Shown here: positions 1 to 7,843 of the stretch, piece after piece | How the letters are laid out: every line of letters starts with the position of its first letter | Numbering within the stretch: position 1 is the stretch's first letter | From: Planctomycetota bacterium | GTDB lineage: Bacteria > Planctomycetota > MHYJ01 > JACPRB01 | NCBI GenBank assembly: GCA_016209705.1 | Contig: JACQVR010000118.1 | Coordinates: 1 to 64,000 of the forward strand | DNA length: 64,000 bases | Reading direction: 5' to 3' | The notes under the pieces: model-generated | The model's input: the letters and a program-made list of their open reading frames with translations, nothing else | Database searches by the model: none | Told to the model about the DNA's origin: nothing | Made by a program: the position numbers and the translations under genes

Positions 1-82
1 CGTAACCGTCCAGTAAACCGCATCTTCCCCACCCCCTGACGGGCGCGCGATAGTTCCTCCGAACCAATAAAAGGAGGAACGC

Positions 83-451
83 ATGACGGACACCCCGAAG
101 CCCACGTTCGACCGAGTCCCCAGTCCACGAGAGATCGAATGGCGGCGGATCCTGGAGCGGTGGAAGCAGAGCGGTCTGGGGGGTCGCGCCTTCTGCCAGC
201 GCGAGGGGCTGAAGGACAGCCTTTTCTATCACTGGAAGCGTCGCATCCGACAGCGCGACGAGGCGCGGGGAAACGAGACTCCTCGAGAACGGCGCGGCGG
301 CATGAAGTTTTTGCCCGTGAAGGTGGCGCCGACGCCGATGCCGGCCTTCGAAATCGTGCTGGCGGGTGGGCGGGTCGTGCGCGTGGCGTCGTCGTTCGAC
401 GAGAAGGCGCTCGCGAAACTGCTCTCTGTCGTGGAGGGGTCGCGATGCTGA
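83..451 (+). CDS. tnpA: IS66 accessory protein TnpA
   Basis: 122 residues. The middle (about residues 27-56) has the helix-turn-helix pattern of IS66 OrfA proteins: a Trp-Ser-Gly stretch, a Cys-Gln-Arg-Glu-Gly turn, then Tyr-His-Trp-Lys-Arg. The C-terminal 40 residues carry the hydrophobic beta segment (EIVLAGGRVVRV) seen in family members. A purine-rich AAAGGAGG lies 7 bases before the ATG. The stop overlaps the tnpB start by 7 bases (ATGCTGA), as in other IS66 elements, which implies translational coupling. Its role in transposition is required but not mechanistically defined for the family. Confidence 0.9.
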   Translation: MTDTPKPTFDRVPSPREIEWRRILERWKQSGLGGRAFCQREGLKDSLFYHWKRRIRQRDEARGNETPRERRGGMKFLPVKVAPTPMPAFEIVLAGGRVVRVASSFDEKALAKLLSVVEGSRC

Positions 452-795
452 TGCTTCCGACCGGCGTTCGGATCTTCGTCGCCAGTGAACCCACCGACCT
501 TCGCCGGTCCTTCGATCGGCTCGCGGCGATGGCGCGCGACGTGATTCGTCAGGATCCGTTGTCGGGACACCTCTTTGTCTTCTTCAATCGCACCGGCCAC
601 CGAGTGAAAATTTTGTTCTTCGATCGCACCGGGTTCGTGCTGTGGTACAAGCGCCTCGAGAGCGGTATCTTCCGACTCCCTGCAGCGAAGGAAGGCGCAA
701 TCGAACTCGATGCGCGACAGCTGTCGCTGCTTTTGGACGGCATCCATCCTGCTGGGCCCTCGAAGGCCAACGTTTCCTCTCCCGCCGAGCCCTGA
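445..795 (+). CDS. tnpB: IS66 accessory protein TnpB (Orf2 family)
   Basis: 116 residues from the ATG at 445. It matches the compact IS66 Orf2 family: a TDLRRSFDRLAAMA segment near residue 15, then the conserved FVFFNRTGHRVKILFFDRTG block around residues 45-66, followed by WYKRLESG. The family is always co-encoded with TnpA and the DDE transposase. The frame extends upstream to 139 without a start supported by homology, so the coupled ATG at 445 was chosen. It is followed by a 75-bp gap before tnpC. Confidence 0.92.
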   Translation: MLMLPTGVRIFVASEPTDLRRSFDRLAAMARDVIRQDPLSGHLFVFFNRTGHRVKILFFDRTGFVLWYKRLESGIFRLPAAKEGAIELDARQLSLLLDGIHPAGPSKANVSSPAEP

Positions 796-870
796 AACTT
801 TTTGAAGAATTTTTCGCTTCCGGAAGAATTTTAAAGTTTGTCTCCCGGCCTCGATTGTTGTCTGAGGCAG

Positions 871-2406
871 ATGGGAGAGAAGGGCCTGCTGAACCCAGCC
901 ACGATCGGCGACGATCCCGCGGAACTTCGCGCCGCGCTCGTCCAAGCGATCGACCTCATCAAGCAACTCAAGCAGCAGAACGAGCAACTGACCCACTATC
1001 TCGTCCAGCTTCGCCGCTGGCAGTTCGGGACGAAGTCGGAACGCCTCCCGGAGGGCCAGCAGATCTTCGCCTTTTATGGCACGCTCGAAGCCGCGCGACC
1101 GTCCGCCGCTGAAGAATCCCCCGCGTCCCATCCCACGGGAAAGCGCAACGGCCATGGCCGGCGCGTCATTCCGCCGGAGCTTCCCCGTCGCGTAATCCTG
1201 CACGATCTGGGGGAGAAGGAGAAGCGGTGCCCAGACTGCAAGAAGATGCTCCGACAGATCGGCCAGGAGATCGCGGAGCAACTCGAGTACCACCCGGCCT
1301 CGATGCATGTGCTCCAACACGTCCGCCTGAAGTACGCGTGCGGTTCGTGTGAGGGAAATGTACGGATAGCGGATCCGGCTACCGGGCCGATCCTGAAGGG
1401 CCTGGCGGGTCCGGGGCTTTTGGCGCACCTGCTCGTGTCGAAGTATGACGACCATCTTCCGCTCTACCGGCAAAGCGAAATCTTTGCTCGGCAGGGAGTG
1501 GTGCTTCCCCGCTCGACGTTGTGCGGTTGGGTGGGCGAGTCCGTCGGGCTTCTGAAGCCGATCGTGGAGGCGATGAAAAAAGACATTCTTTCATCGAGGC
1601 ATCTGAAGACAGACGACACGCCGGTCCGATACCTGGACCCGGAATCGGACAAAGCTCGGCAAGGGCGCGTGTGGGCCTATGTCGGCGACCGAGACCATCA
1701 CCAGGTGGTCTACGAGTTCACCACGACGCGCGAGCAGAAGTGGCCGAAGACGTTTCTGGGGTCGTACCAGGGAACGCTCCAAGCGGATGCGTACAAGGGA
1801 TACGACCAGCTCTACGTCACGGGTTCCATCGTGGAAGTCGCGTGTATGGCGCACGTGCGCCGGAAGTTTTTCGAGGCGCTGGAGACGGACCGCGAGCGCG
1901 CGTCGATGGCGCTGGCGATGATCGGAAAGCTCTACGAGATCGAGCGCATCGCGAAAGACCTCCCCAGCGCCAAGCGAAAGGCGCTGCGCCAGGAGCGCGC
2001 GCGACCGATCCTCGACCAGTTCGGGACGTGGATGCAGGGGGAGCTCCTGAAGATCCTTCCGAAAAGCCCGATCGGCCAGGCGATCCAGTACGCGCGCGCC
2101 CAGTGGACGGCGCTGAACCGGTACGTCGACGACGGAGATCTCAACATCGACAACAACGAGTGCGAGAGACTTCTTCGTGGCGTTTGTGTGGGAAAGAAGA
2201 ACTACCTGTTTTTCGGAAGCGAGGGCGGTGGCGCGTGGGCGGCGATCATCTACTCGCTCATCGAGTCCTGCAAGCTCAACAAGGTCGATCCGTTCGCCTA
2301 CGTGCGCGACGTCTTGGTCAGAGTGTCAACGCATCCCACGAGCCGGATCGAGAAACTCATGCCGCGCCTTTGGAAACCTCCTCCACAGACGAAGGACTCA
2401 TCGTAA
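871..2406 (+). CDS. tnpC: IS66 transposase TnpC
   Basis: 511 residues from the first ATG in frame (871); a TTG at 838 would add 11 residues. It has an N-terminal coiled leucine-rich segment (about 20-60), a Cys-rich zinc-binding region (CPDCKKML, then CGSCEG, about 125-165) and a C-terminal catalytic domain. Likely DDE residues are Asp248 in KTDDTPVRYL, Asp306 in QADAYKGYD and Glu430 in NNECERLLR, the last followed by the conserved FFGSEGGG. The length is normal for the family and I see no internal stop, so the enzyme may be active. Confidence 0.93.
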   Translation: MGEKGLLNPATIGDDPAELRAALVQAIDLIKQLKQQNEQLTHYLVQLRRWQFGTKSERLPEGQQIFAFYGTLEAARPSAAEESPASHPTGKRNGHGRRVIPPELPRRVILHDLGEKEKRCPDCKKMLRQIGQEIAEQLEYHPASMHVLQHVRLKYACGSCEGNVRIADPATGPILKGLAGPGLLAHLLVSKYDDHLPLYRQSEIFARQGVVLPRSTLCGWVGESVGLLKPIVEAMKKDILSSRHLKTDDTPVRYLDPESDKARQGRVWAYVGDRDHHQVVYEFTTTREQKWPKTFLGSYQGTLQADAYKGYDQLYVTGSIVEVACMAHVRRKFFEALETDRERASMALAMIGKLYEIERIAKDLPSAKRKALRQERARPILDQFGTWMQGELLKILPKSPIGQAIQYARAQWTALNRYVDDGDLNIDNNECERLLRGVCVGKKNYLFFGSEGGGAWAAIIYSLIESCKLNKVDPFAYVRDVLVRVSTHPTSRIEKLMPRLWKPPPQTKDSS

Positions 2407-2407
2407 C

Positions 2408-2740
2408 TCACCGCGAGCCCGCGCCGGATTCAGCAGAGTCCGGGACTTTTCGCACGAGGGTCGCATCCATTTTCCACTGGCCGAAGTCCGGGAAGTGAAC
2501 GACGACTTTGGATCCGCGGACCTCAGCGACGTGGCCGCGCGTTCCTTGCGGCAGTTTCCGACTCTCTTTCACACTTTCCACTTCGTCGCCGGGGCGTAGC
2601 GAGAGCGCGGCGATCTGCCCCGCCTGCCGGATTCGTCCTCGAAGTTCCGCCACGAGAAATTCGATCACGCGCCGCAGATCTTCATCGGAAAGTTTCCGGC
2701 CCAGCTCCGCGGACTGGGCCACCGGATCGTCGGCAGGCAT
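2408..2740 (-). CDS. hypothetical protein with SH3-like C-terminus
   Basis: 110 residues, not recognised as a named family. Residues 1-45 are predicted helical and charged. Residues 48-95 have the alternating pattern of a small beta barrel of SH3/KOW type (LRPGDEVESV, GTRGHVAEVRGSKVVVHF). Its stop lies one base from the transposase stop on the opposite strand. The last dozen residues (PDSAESGAGSR) are low in complexity and could be coded by the outer end of the IS element, so the native C-terminus may have been replaced. No clear ribosome binding site was seen. Confidence 0.5.
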   Translation of the reverse strand: MPADDPVAQSAELGRKLSDEDLRRVIEFLVAELRGRIRQAGQIAALSLRPGDEVESVKESRKLPQGTRGHVAEVRGSKVVVHFPDFGQWKMDATLVRKVPDSAESGAGSR

Positions 2741-2861
2741 CCCGAGAAGTTACCCGATGCGAGCGGAGGAAGCGAGAGGACGACGGAGGCCACGGGGCTG
2801 TTGGGCGCGCTTGGTTGGGCCTGCGCCAAGGGTGCGGATCACCGTACGCTTACAAAAAATC

Positions 2862-2925
2862 TTCTCCGTGTCTCCGTGCCTCCGTGGTTATTTTTCTCCG
2901 AGGCCTCCGTCTCTTCCGTGGGCTC
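2862..2925. repeat. word repeat, CTCCGTG family
   Basis: Degenerate iterations of CTCCGTG (TCTCCGTG, CCTCCGTGG, CTCCGAGG, CCTCCGTC, TCTTCCGTGGG) in one orientation, interrupted by a T-rich spacer. It lies just 3' of hom. The same words recur at 31002-31083, 43608-43683 and inside batBC at 58600-58683. Confidence 0.7.
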
Positions 2926-2933
2926 GGAGCCCA

Positions 2934-4208
2934 TTAAGTGACCTCCTCCAGGATCCGCAGGACGACCGGCTTGCCGGTCAAAACCGGAAGCCGCGCGATC
3001 TCGTCCACGGATTTGCGCAGCACGCTCTCCCGGCAGCGGTGCGCCAGAATCTTCACGCTGCCTTTGTCGGGCGCTCCCCGGACCAGCGTCGCGGACGCGT
3101 GCGAAATCGAAACGCCCCGATTGCCCAGCGCCGTCGCGATCAAGCCGATCACACCCGGAACGTCCAGGATGGGGAACCGGAGGTAATACTCCGATTCGAT
3201 GTCCGGAGCGACCGGCTTCTCCACCGGCTCGGGCAAATGCACCGGGCCCGTGTCTCCTTTCACGAGATCGATGATGTCCGACAGCACCGCGCTGGCCGTC
3301 GGCGAACCGCCGGCGCCCTTGCCGTGGAAGATCATTTCGCCCACGGCGTCGCCCTTCAGCCGCACGGCGTTGAACTCGTGCCGCACGTGAGCCAGCGGAT
3401 GATTCTTGGGCAGGAACGCCGGATGGACCCGCAAATCCAGCTCGCGGCCCAGGTCCTTCGCGATCGCCACGTGCTTGACCACGTATCCCAACGCCTCCGC
3501 GGACTGTAGGTCCTCCAGATCGATGTCCCGAATGCCCTGAACCCGAACCCGTCCCGGATCGAGCTGGAGGCCGAACGCCAGTTCCGCCAGGATTTCCAGC
3601 TTCTGGGCCGCGTCGATGCCGTCGATGTCGAGCGACGGATCGGCTTCCGCGAACCCTTCCTTCTGAGCGGCCGCGAGCGCCTGCGCGAAGGACAGCTTTT
3701 CCTCCGCCATCCGGGTCAAGATGTAGTTGCAGGTGCCGTTCACGATTCCGGAAATCTCGAGGATGCGATCCCCGACCAATCCGCAGGTGAGCGCCCGCAC
3801 GATGGGAATCCCGCCTCCGACGCTCGCCTCGAACCCGATGCGAACGTTCCGCGCGGCCGCCGCGCGGAACAATTCCGCGCCCGAATGGGCCAGGACCGCC
3901 TTGTTCGCCGTGACGACGTTCTTGCCCTCCCCGATGGCGCGCGCGATGAACGTGCGCGCCGGCTCGATGCCGCCGATGAGCTCGACCACCACGTCGCTCC
4001 CGTTGGTGATCACCTCCTCGGGACGACAGGTCAACAGCGACCGATCCACGTCGCCTCGATCCTTGCCCATATCGCGCACCAGGATCTTCGAGATGGTCAG
4101 ATCCACGCCGGAACGCTCGGCGATGAGCGCCCGGTTTTTCCGGATCAGCTCCACCAAGCCGCGGCCGACCGTGCCGCAGCCCAGGAGCGCGATGCTGCGT
4201 TGCTTCAC
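2934..4208 (-). CDS. hom: homoserine dehydrogenase
   Basis: 424 residues. NAD(P)-dependent reduction of aspartate semialdehyde to homoserine, the branch point to methionine and threonine. The N-terminal Rossmann fold shows LLGCGTVGRG at residues 8-17. The catalytic domain carries NKAVLA (about 105), a glycine-rich GGGIPIVRAL (about 150) and GIVNGTCNYILT (about 182). An ACT domain follows at about 345-420 (DVPGVIGLIATALGNRGVSI), typical of feedback-regulated enzymes. The ATG begins one base after the stop of the PLP enzyme upstream, so the two form an operon. An AAGCAACG-like region precedes the start rather than a strong Shine-Dalgarno. Confidence 0.96.
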   Translation of the reverse strand: MKQRSIALLGCGTVGRGLVELIRKNRALIAERSGVDLTISKILVRDMGKDRGDVDRSLLTCRPEEVITNGSDVVVELIGGIEPARTFIARAIGEGKNVVTANKAVLAHSGAELFRAAAARNVRIGFEASVGGGIPIVRALTCGLVGDRILEISGIVNGTCNYILTRMAEEKLSFAQALAAAQKEGFAEADPSLDIDGIDAAQKLEILAELAFGLQLDPGRVRVQGIRDIDLEDLQSAEALGYVVKHVAIAKDLGRELDLRVHPAFLPKNHPLAHVRHEFNAVRLKGDAVGEMIFHGKGAGGSPTASAVLSDIIDLVKGDTGPVHLPEPVEKPVAPDIESEYYLRFPILDVPGVIGLIATALGNRGVSISHASATLVRGAPDKGSVKILAHRCRESVLRKSVDEIARLPVLTGKPVVLRILEEVT

Positions 4209-4209
4209 G

Positions 4210-5388
4210 TCAACACCCCACTTTTTCGGACTCGCCGACCCGCACCCGGGCCAGCGCCTGATCCAGGTCCGCGATCAGGTCTTCCGCGTCTTCCAGGCCC
4301 ACCGACAGCCGGATCAAACCGTCCGCGATGCCCACCCGGCGGCGCACGTCCGGCTCCACCGAGGCGTGGGTCATCGTCGGCGGATGGCACAGCAGCGACT
4401 TGACGCCGCCCAGGCTCTCGGCGAGCGTCCACAGCTTCACGTGGCTCGTGAAGCGCTTCGCCTCGTCGGCCGACGCCTTCAGCTCGAACGAGACCATCGC
4501 GCCGAAGTCCTTCATCTGCCGCCGGGCCAGCTCGTGTTGCGGATGATTCGGAAGCCCGGGGTAATAGACTTTCGCGATCTTGTCGTGCTCGGCCAGCCAG
4601 CGCGCCACGGCGCGCGTGTTGGCGCAATGACGTTCCATGCGCAGCGCCAGCGTCTTCGTGCCGCGCAGCACGAGGAAGCAGTCCTGCGGGCCGGGCACGG
4701 CACCCACGGCGTTCTGGAAGAATTTCAGATTCTCGTAGAGCTCCTTGGAGTCGGTCAGCAGCGCCCCGCCCAGCACGTCGCTGTGACCGTTGATGTACTT
4801 GGTCGTGGAGTGGACGACGATATCGGCGCCCAACGTCAAGGGCCTCTGGAGAACCGGGGTGGCGAACGTGTTGTCCACCACGGTGAGCGCCCCCTTCCGG
4901 CGCGCGATCTTTCCGCAGGCCGCGATGTCCGTGACGAAGAGCAGCGGATTCGACGGCGTCTCCAACCACAGCAACTTCGTGGCGGGACGGAAGGCCGCTT
5001 CCACGTCCTCCAGGTTCGTCGCGTCCACGAACGTGAACTGGACGCCGAACTTGGAATACAACTTGGTGAAGATCCGATAGGCCCCTCCGTACAGGTCGCG
5101 GCAGGTCACGACGTGGTCGCCGGCCTTCAGCGTGTTCAGGACGGTGTTGATCGCCGCCATCCCGCTGGCGAATGCCAATCCGTATTGAGCTCCTTCGATC
5201 GCCGCCAGATTTTCCTCGAGCGCGCGCCGGGACGGATTGTCCGTGCGCGAGTAACAGAAGCCTTTATGGACGCCGGGCTCTTCTTGCCCGTACGTCGAAG
5301 TCTGGTAGATGGGAAACGTGACCGAACCCGTGCCCGGATCGTTGGGCTGTCCCGCGTGAATGGCGCGCGTGTTGAATCCGTAAGCCAT
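4210..5388 (-). CDS. metB: Cys/Met metabolism PLP enzyme (cystathionine gamma-synthase type)
   Basis: 392 residues, full length for the gamma family of trans-sulfuration enzymes. The N-terminus has the IHAGQ and PIYQTSTY motifs, then YSRTDNPSRRALE and the FASGMAAI block. The PLP lysine sits in HSTTKYINGHSDV near residue 200, and the C-terminal SLGGVKSL and IRLSVGLED signatures are present. Placement directly before hom suggests use of an activated homoserine ester in methionine synthesis, that is cystathionine gamma-synthase. Cystathionine beta- or gamma-lyase and O-acylhomoserine sulfhydrylase share these motifs and cannot be excluded. GGAGA lies 5 bases before the ATG. Confidence 0.88.
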   Translation of the reverse strand: MAYGFNTRAIHAGQPNDPGTGSVTFPIYQTSTYGQEEPGVHKGFCYSRTDNPSRRALEENLAAIEGAQYGLAFASGMAAINTVLNTLKAGDHVVTCRDLYGGAYRIFTKLYSKFGVQFTFVDATNLEDVEAAFRPATKLLWLETPSNPLLFVTDIAACGKIARRKGALTVVDNTFATPVLQRPLTLGADIVVHSTTKYINGHSDVLGGALLTDSKELYENLKFFQNAVGAVPGPQDCFLVLRGTKTLALRMERHCANTRAVARWLAEHDKIAKVYYPGLPNHPQHELARRQMKDFGAMVSFELKASADEAKRFTSHVKLWTLAESLGGVKSLLCHPPTMTHASVEPDVRRRVGIADGLIRLSVGLEDAEDLIADLDQALARVRVGESEKVGC

Positions 5389-5556
5389 GAGCGTCTCCGT
5401 TGAGAAGAAGGTTCCTGAAGACAGAATCAGACCGATCGGAGGGGCCCGAGCATGAGAGCGAACAAGGAGGGAGAAACTACGCGGAACGCCCCGGACACGC
5501 TCTCGTGCCCGGGCGTCGCATCGCCATCATCCGAGGGGCTTGTGAGACCATAAGAG
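5389..5556 (-). promoter_or_regulatory. long structured 5' leader of metB-hom
   Basis: About 168 nt lie between the predicted transcription start and the metB ATG. The strongest element is a hairpin at 5485-5516 on the minus-strand RNA (ACGCCCGGGCACG, loop AGAG, CGTGTCCGGGGCGT), with one G-U wobble that would be a mismatch on the other strand. A methionine-pathway leader of this size is a candidate riboswitch or attenuator. The sequence does not match SAM-I, SAM-II or SAH consensus motifs as I know them, and no T-run terminator is visible. Confidence 0.4.
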
Positions 5557-5562
5557 AGAGAG

Positions 5563-5591
5563 ATTATGGAGAGCCGGGCGGTCGGCGTCAA
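5563..5591 (-). promoter_or_regulatory. sigma70-type promoter for metB-hom
   Basis: On the minus strand, TTGACG (5591-5586), a 17-bp spacer and CATAAT (5568-5563). It overlaps the last codons of the DUF2752 gene upstream. It would start transcription near 5556. Confidence 0.6.
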
Positions 5592-6040
5592 GAGAAAAAG
5601 CGCGCGACGACGTTTTCATTCCACAGCGCCGCCCACCCCCGGGGAGAGGAAAAAAACATCGTCAGGCGGCCGCCGTAAAATGCGGCCATGAGGAACAGGG
5701 CCGCTCCCGCGATTCGATGCGTATTCCAGGCCGGCGGCGTTCCGCGCCGGGCGAATCGAAGGTAATAAATCCAAAGCGCCACCAGGTAACCGACGACCAA
5801 TGGCGCCAAGGGATGGAACCGGAGCGATTCCTCGACCTCTCCATGCGATAGATGACACAGCGCACGCGTGATGCCGCAGCCGGGGCAGGGAAATCCCGCA
5901 ATCCAGCGCGTCGGGCAAAGCACCGGCCCGTCATGCACATAGGGCCGATAGGCGAAGCAGACGGCGAAAAACGTCGGCGGCGCCAGGGCGAGGAGCAGCA
6001 GATTCCTGCCGCGCTTTCTCGTTTCACTTATTTCTGCCAC
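5588..6040 (-). CDS. DUF2752 membrane protein
   Basis: 150 residues from a GTG at 6040 that overlaps the stop of the preceding gene. No ATG is suitably placed, so the start is uncertain. The DUF2752 hallmark FPCPGCGITRALCHL is present near residue 52, followed by a typical FHPLAP. Three hydrophobic segments flank it (LLLLALAPPTFFAVCFA, VVGYLVALWIYYL, IAGAALFLMAAFYGG). Function is unknown. Family members often sit near small TM2- or DUF4234-type membrane proteins, as here. The metB promoter is embedded in its 3' end. Confidence 0.75.
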   Translation of the reverse strand: MAEISETRKRGRNLLLLALAPPTFFAVCFAYRPYVHDGPVLCPTRWIAGFPCPGCGITRALCHLSHGEVEESLRFHPLAPLVVGYLVALWIYYLRFARRGTPPAWNTHRIAGAALFLMAAFYGGRLTMFFSSPRGWAALWNENVVARFFS

Positions 6041-6378
6041 ACGGCATTCAGCTTCTCCTGTACCATCCAGATCCCCAGGGGAAAGATGAGGAACAGGAGG
6101 ACGAAATAGAGGACGGAGTCGTCTTTCTGCGCGACGCCGGCCTTCATCTCCGCTTCCGCCGCCGCCTTCGAGAGGTACCACATGGCGATGATGCAGGGGA
6201 TGAAGCAGGCGAAGCATCCCGGAAAGATCAGCATGGGATTGATCGCCTGTTTCCCGAGATAATCGTTGAGTTCCTTGGCGCGCAGCCATGACCAGTAGAC
6301 GCCGTAGAAACCGCAAATCAACGTGATGACGGCCTGAAGGACGGAGTTTTCAACCTTCCCCTTCTCGCCGTTGGCCAT
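6028..6378 (-). CDS. small membrane protein, DUF4234-like
   Basis: 116 residues. The start at 6378 is fixed by an AAGGAGGAT Shine-Dalgarno at 6385-6393; longer forms lack any support. Two pairs of hydrophobic stretches (VLQAVITLICGFYGVYWSW and MLIFPGCFACFIPCIIAMWYL) and a third near the C-terminus (LYFVLLFLIFPLGIWMV) suggest three to four membrane spans. The FYGVYWSWLRAKELN segment resembles DUF4234 proteins. The protein is probably co-transcribed with the DUF2752 gene, whose start overlaps its stop. Function unknown. Confidence 0.7.
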   Translation of the reverse strand: MANGEKGKVENSVLQAVITLICGFYGVYWSWLRAKELNDYLGKQAINPMLIFPGCFACFIPCIIAMWYLSKAAAEAEMKAGVAQKDDSVLYFVLLFLIFPLGIWMVQEKLNAVWQK

Positions 6379-6478
6379 AGGTAGATCCTCCTTAAGATCC
6401 ATGGTTTCCACCGGCCGTTCCGCCTCGCCGGCCACCCGCTGGAAATCATCTTCGGTCGGGCCGCTTCTTGTCAATAAA

Positions 6479-6808
6479 TCATGGTCGATCCTCTCCGGGA
6501 GGCGGGCCCCACGGAGCGCAACGCCAGAGGCGTGCGAGCGTGCGGGCGCCCCCCGAGAGGGCGCCGTATTTGCGGAAACATTGCCGCCCATATTCGGAGC
6601 AGGAAGGGCGGAATTTGCATCTTCCCCCGATCGCGTGGAAAGCGCCGGACAGCGTGGCACGGTACAGGTCGATGGCGGCGACCGCCGCCCGCGCGGAGAG
6701 TTGCTCTTGAGGCGGATAGAAGGCCTCCAGGCCCATATACGTCGCCAGCCCCAGAAAAAGGGCGGCGATTCCGGGACGGCTGCGCCGATAAGCAGGCATC
6801 GGCATCAA
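6479..6808 (-). CDS. yidD: YidD-like membrane protein insertion efficiency factor
   Basis: 109 residues. The conserved YidD core is clear: CKFRPSCSEYGRQCFRKYG followed by ARLWRCAPW, with three cysteines. YidD assists YidC-dependent insertion of inner-membrane proteins. Unlike the usual oxaA-rnpA-rpmH neighbourhood, here it stands alone. It has an N-terminal extension of about 30 residues with a hydrophobic segment (GIAALFLGLATYMGLEAF) that classical 75-85 residue YidD proteins lack, so it may be anchored differently. Confidence 0.85.
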   Translation of the reverse strand: MMPMPAYRRSRPGIAALFLGLATYMGLEAFYPPQEQLSARAAVAAIDLYRATLSGAFHAIGGRCKFRPSCSEYGRQCFRKYGALSGGARTLARLWRCAPWGPPPGEDRP

Positions 6809-6840
6809 AAAAAGAATCCTTTTCCCTCTTCGCGAATCTC

Positions 6841-6896
6841 CCGAAACCGAAGGTTTCGGATATTAGCAATCGCGAACCTCACAGCCGAGCGATTTC
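6841..6896. repeat. dispersed hairpin repeat, copy 1
   Basis: Begins CCGAAACCGAAGGTTTCGG, an 8-bp perfect inverted repeat with a GAA loop, and continues with A/T-rich bases to AGCCGAGCGATTT. A related copy lies at 8248-8305 with the same order of blocks. Both occur in divergent or upstream gaps. Confidence 0.6.
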
Positions 6897-6906
6897 CAGC
6901 TCTCTG

Positions 6907-6933
6907 TTGATTCGAGCGCGTCTACCTTATATT
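6907..6933 (+). promoter_or_regulatory. possible promoter of the phosphoesterase gene
   Basis: TTGATT (6907-6912), a 15-bp spacer (short) and TATATT (6928-6933). The start codon at 6947 follows so closely that the mRNA would have almost no leader, and no Shine-Dalgarno is visible. Confidence 0.35.
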
Positions 6934-6946
6934 GTCAACCGCCCTT

Positions 6947-7786
6947 ATGGCCTCTCTCTTGTTCGCAACGGATCTTCACGGCAACCGGGCCGCCTATGGC
7001 CGGCTTCTCGACTACGCGCTGGCGCGCGGCGTCGATGCCGTGGTCCTCGGAGGAGACATCACTCCGCTTCCGCCGCACGAGGGGGAACGCGTGCGACCGC
7101 AACGCGAATTTCTGGAGACGTTCCTGCGCCGCCAGCTTCGCGATTTTTCCTCGCTCCAGTCCAAATGCCGAGTCTGGCTGCTGATGGGGAACGACGACTG
7201 GGCGTGCAACATGGACGTGCTCGAAGCGCTGGAGCGGGAGAACCTGTGCCGCCTCCTGCACCTGCGGGCGCAGCCGTTTCTGGACGACTTCTGGATCGCG
7301 GGATATTCCTGCGTGCCGGTCACCCCGTTCCTGATGAAGGATTGGGACCGTTTCGACCGGCCGGGGTGGGAGCCGCGCCAGAAGCCGGCGAAAGCCCTGT
7401 GGAGCAAGGTGGAATCGCTCATCGAGGTCAGCGTGGACGGCGACGTGCGCGCCCGCGGGACGATCGCGGACGACCTGGGGCAGTTGGCCTACCTGAGCGA
7501 TCCTGCGCGCACGATTTATGTCTGCCACACTCCACCTCACGGCACCAAGCTGGATGTTCTCTACGACGGCACGCACATCGGAAGCGAAGCGTTGCGTGAA
7601 TTCCTGCTGCGCCATCGCCCTCCCCTGTCGCTTCACGGGCACATCCATGAGTCGCCGCGCATGTCGGGATCGATCTGCGACCGGGTCGGCCGGACGTTCT
7701 GCATCAACCCTGGGGAAAGCTTGCACGATCTTCAGGCGGTGTATCTGGATCCGTACCGGCCGGAAGAAACGCTCGACATGCTGTAG
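6947..7786 (+). CDS. calcineurin-like metallophosphoesterase
   Basis: 279 residues from ATG 6947. Metal-binding motifs of the family appear in order: a DLHGN (replacing the usual DxH) near residue 8, GGDITP near 36, GNDDW near 88, a late CHTPPHGTKLD near 194 and the terminal GHIHE near 235. The GNDD in place of GNHD and the compact two-metal site resemble phosphoesterases acting on small phosphodiesters. Substrate unknown. It is encoded alone, between a divergent yidD and a convergent DUF971 gene. It ends at TAG. Confidence 0.88.
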   Translation: MASLLFATDLHGNRAAYGRLLDYALARGVDAVVLGGDITPLPPHEGERVRPQREFLETFLRRQLRDFSSLQSKCRVWLLMGNDDWACNMDVLEALERENLCRLLHLRAQPFLDDFWIAGYSCVPVTPFLMKDWDRFDRPGWEPRQKPAKALWSKVESLIEVSVDGDVRARGTIADDLGQLAYLSDPARTIYVCHTPPHGTKLDVLYDGTHIGSEALREFLLRHRPPLSLHGHIHESPRMSGSICDRVGRTFCINPGESLHDLQAVYLDPYRPEETLDML

Positions 7787-7843
7787 GCGGGTGCGGCGGC
7801 CCTGGGCGGATCGAGACTCCAGAATCGCGAATCGGGTGATCGG

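Larger units (their letters stand above)
1..2406 (+). mobile_element. IS66-family insertion sequence (right end not found)
   Basis: Three consecutive genes in the order tnpA-tnpB-tnpC define an IS66-type element. The window opens with GTAACCGTCC, which resembles the GTAA start typical of IS66 left ends, so the left terminus may lie at base 2 or just outside the window. I searched 2407-2560 for the reverse complement of the first 40 bases and found nothing similar. The right inverted repeat is therefore missing, diverged, or the first bases are not the true left end. All three reading frames are open. Confidence 0.8.

Noticed and set aside
1-40. Confirmed IS66 terminal inverted repeat pair
   Set aside because: The complement of the first 40 bases was not found after tnpC.
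229-1473. Long minus-strand open frame across the IS66 genes, and many similar long frames opposite other genes
   Set aside because: High-GC shadow frames: Arg/Ala/Gly-rich, no domain motifs, fully overlapping well-supported genes.
5485-5516. SAM riboswitch
   Set aside because: Hairpin and pathway context fit, but no SAM-I, SAM-II or SAH core motif could be found; kept only as an unclassified leader.
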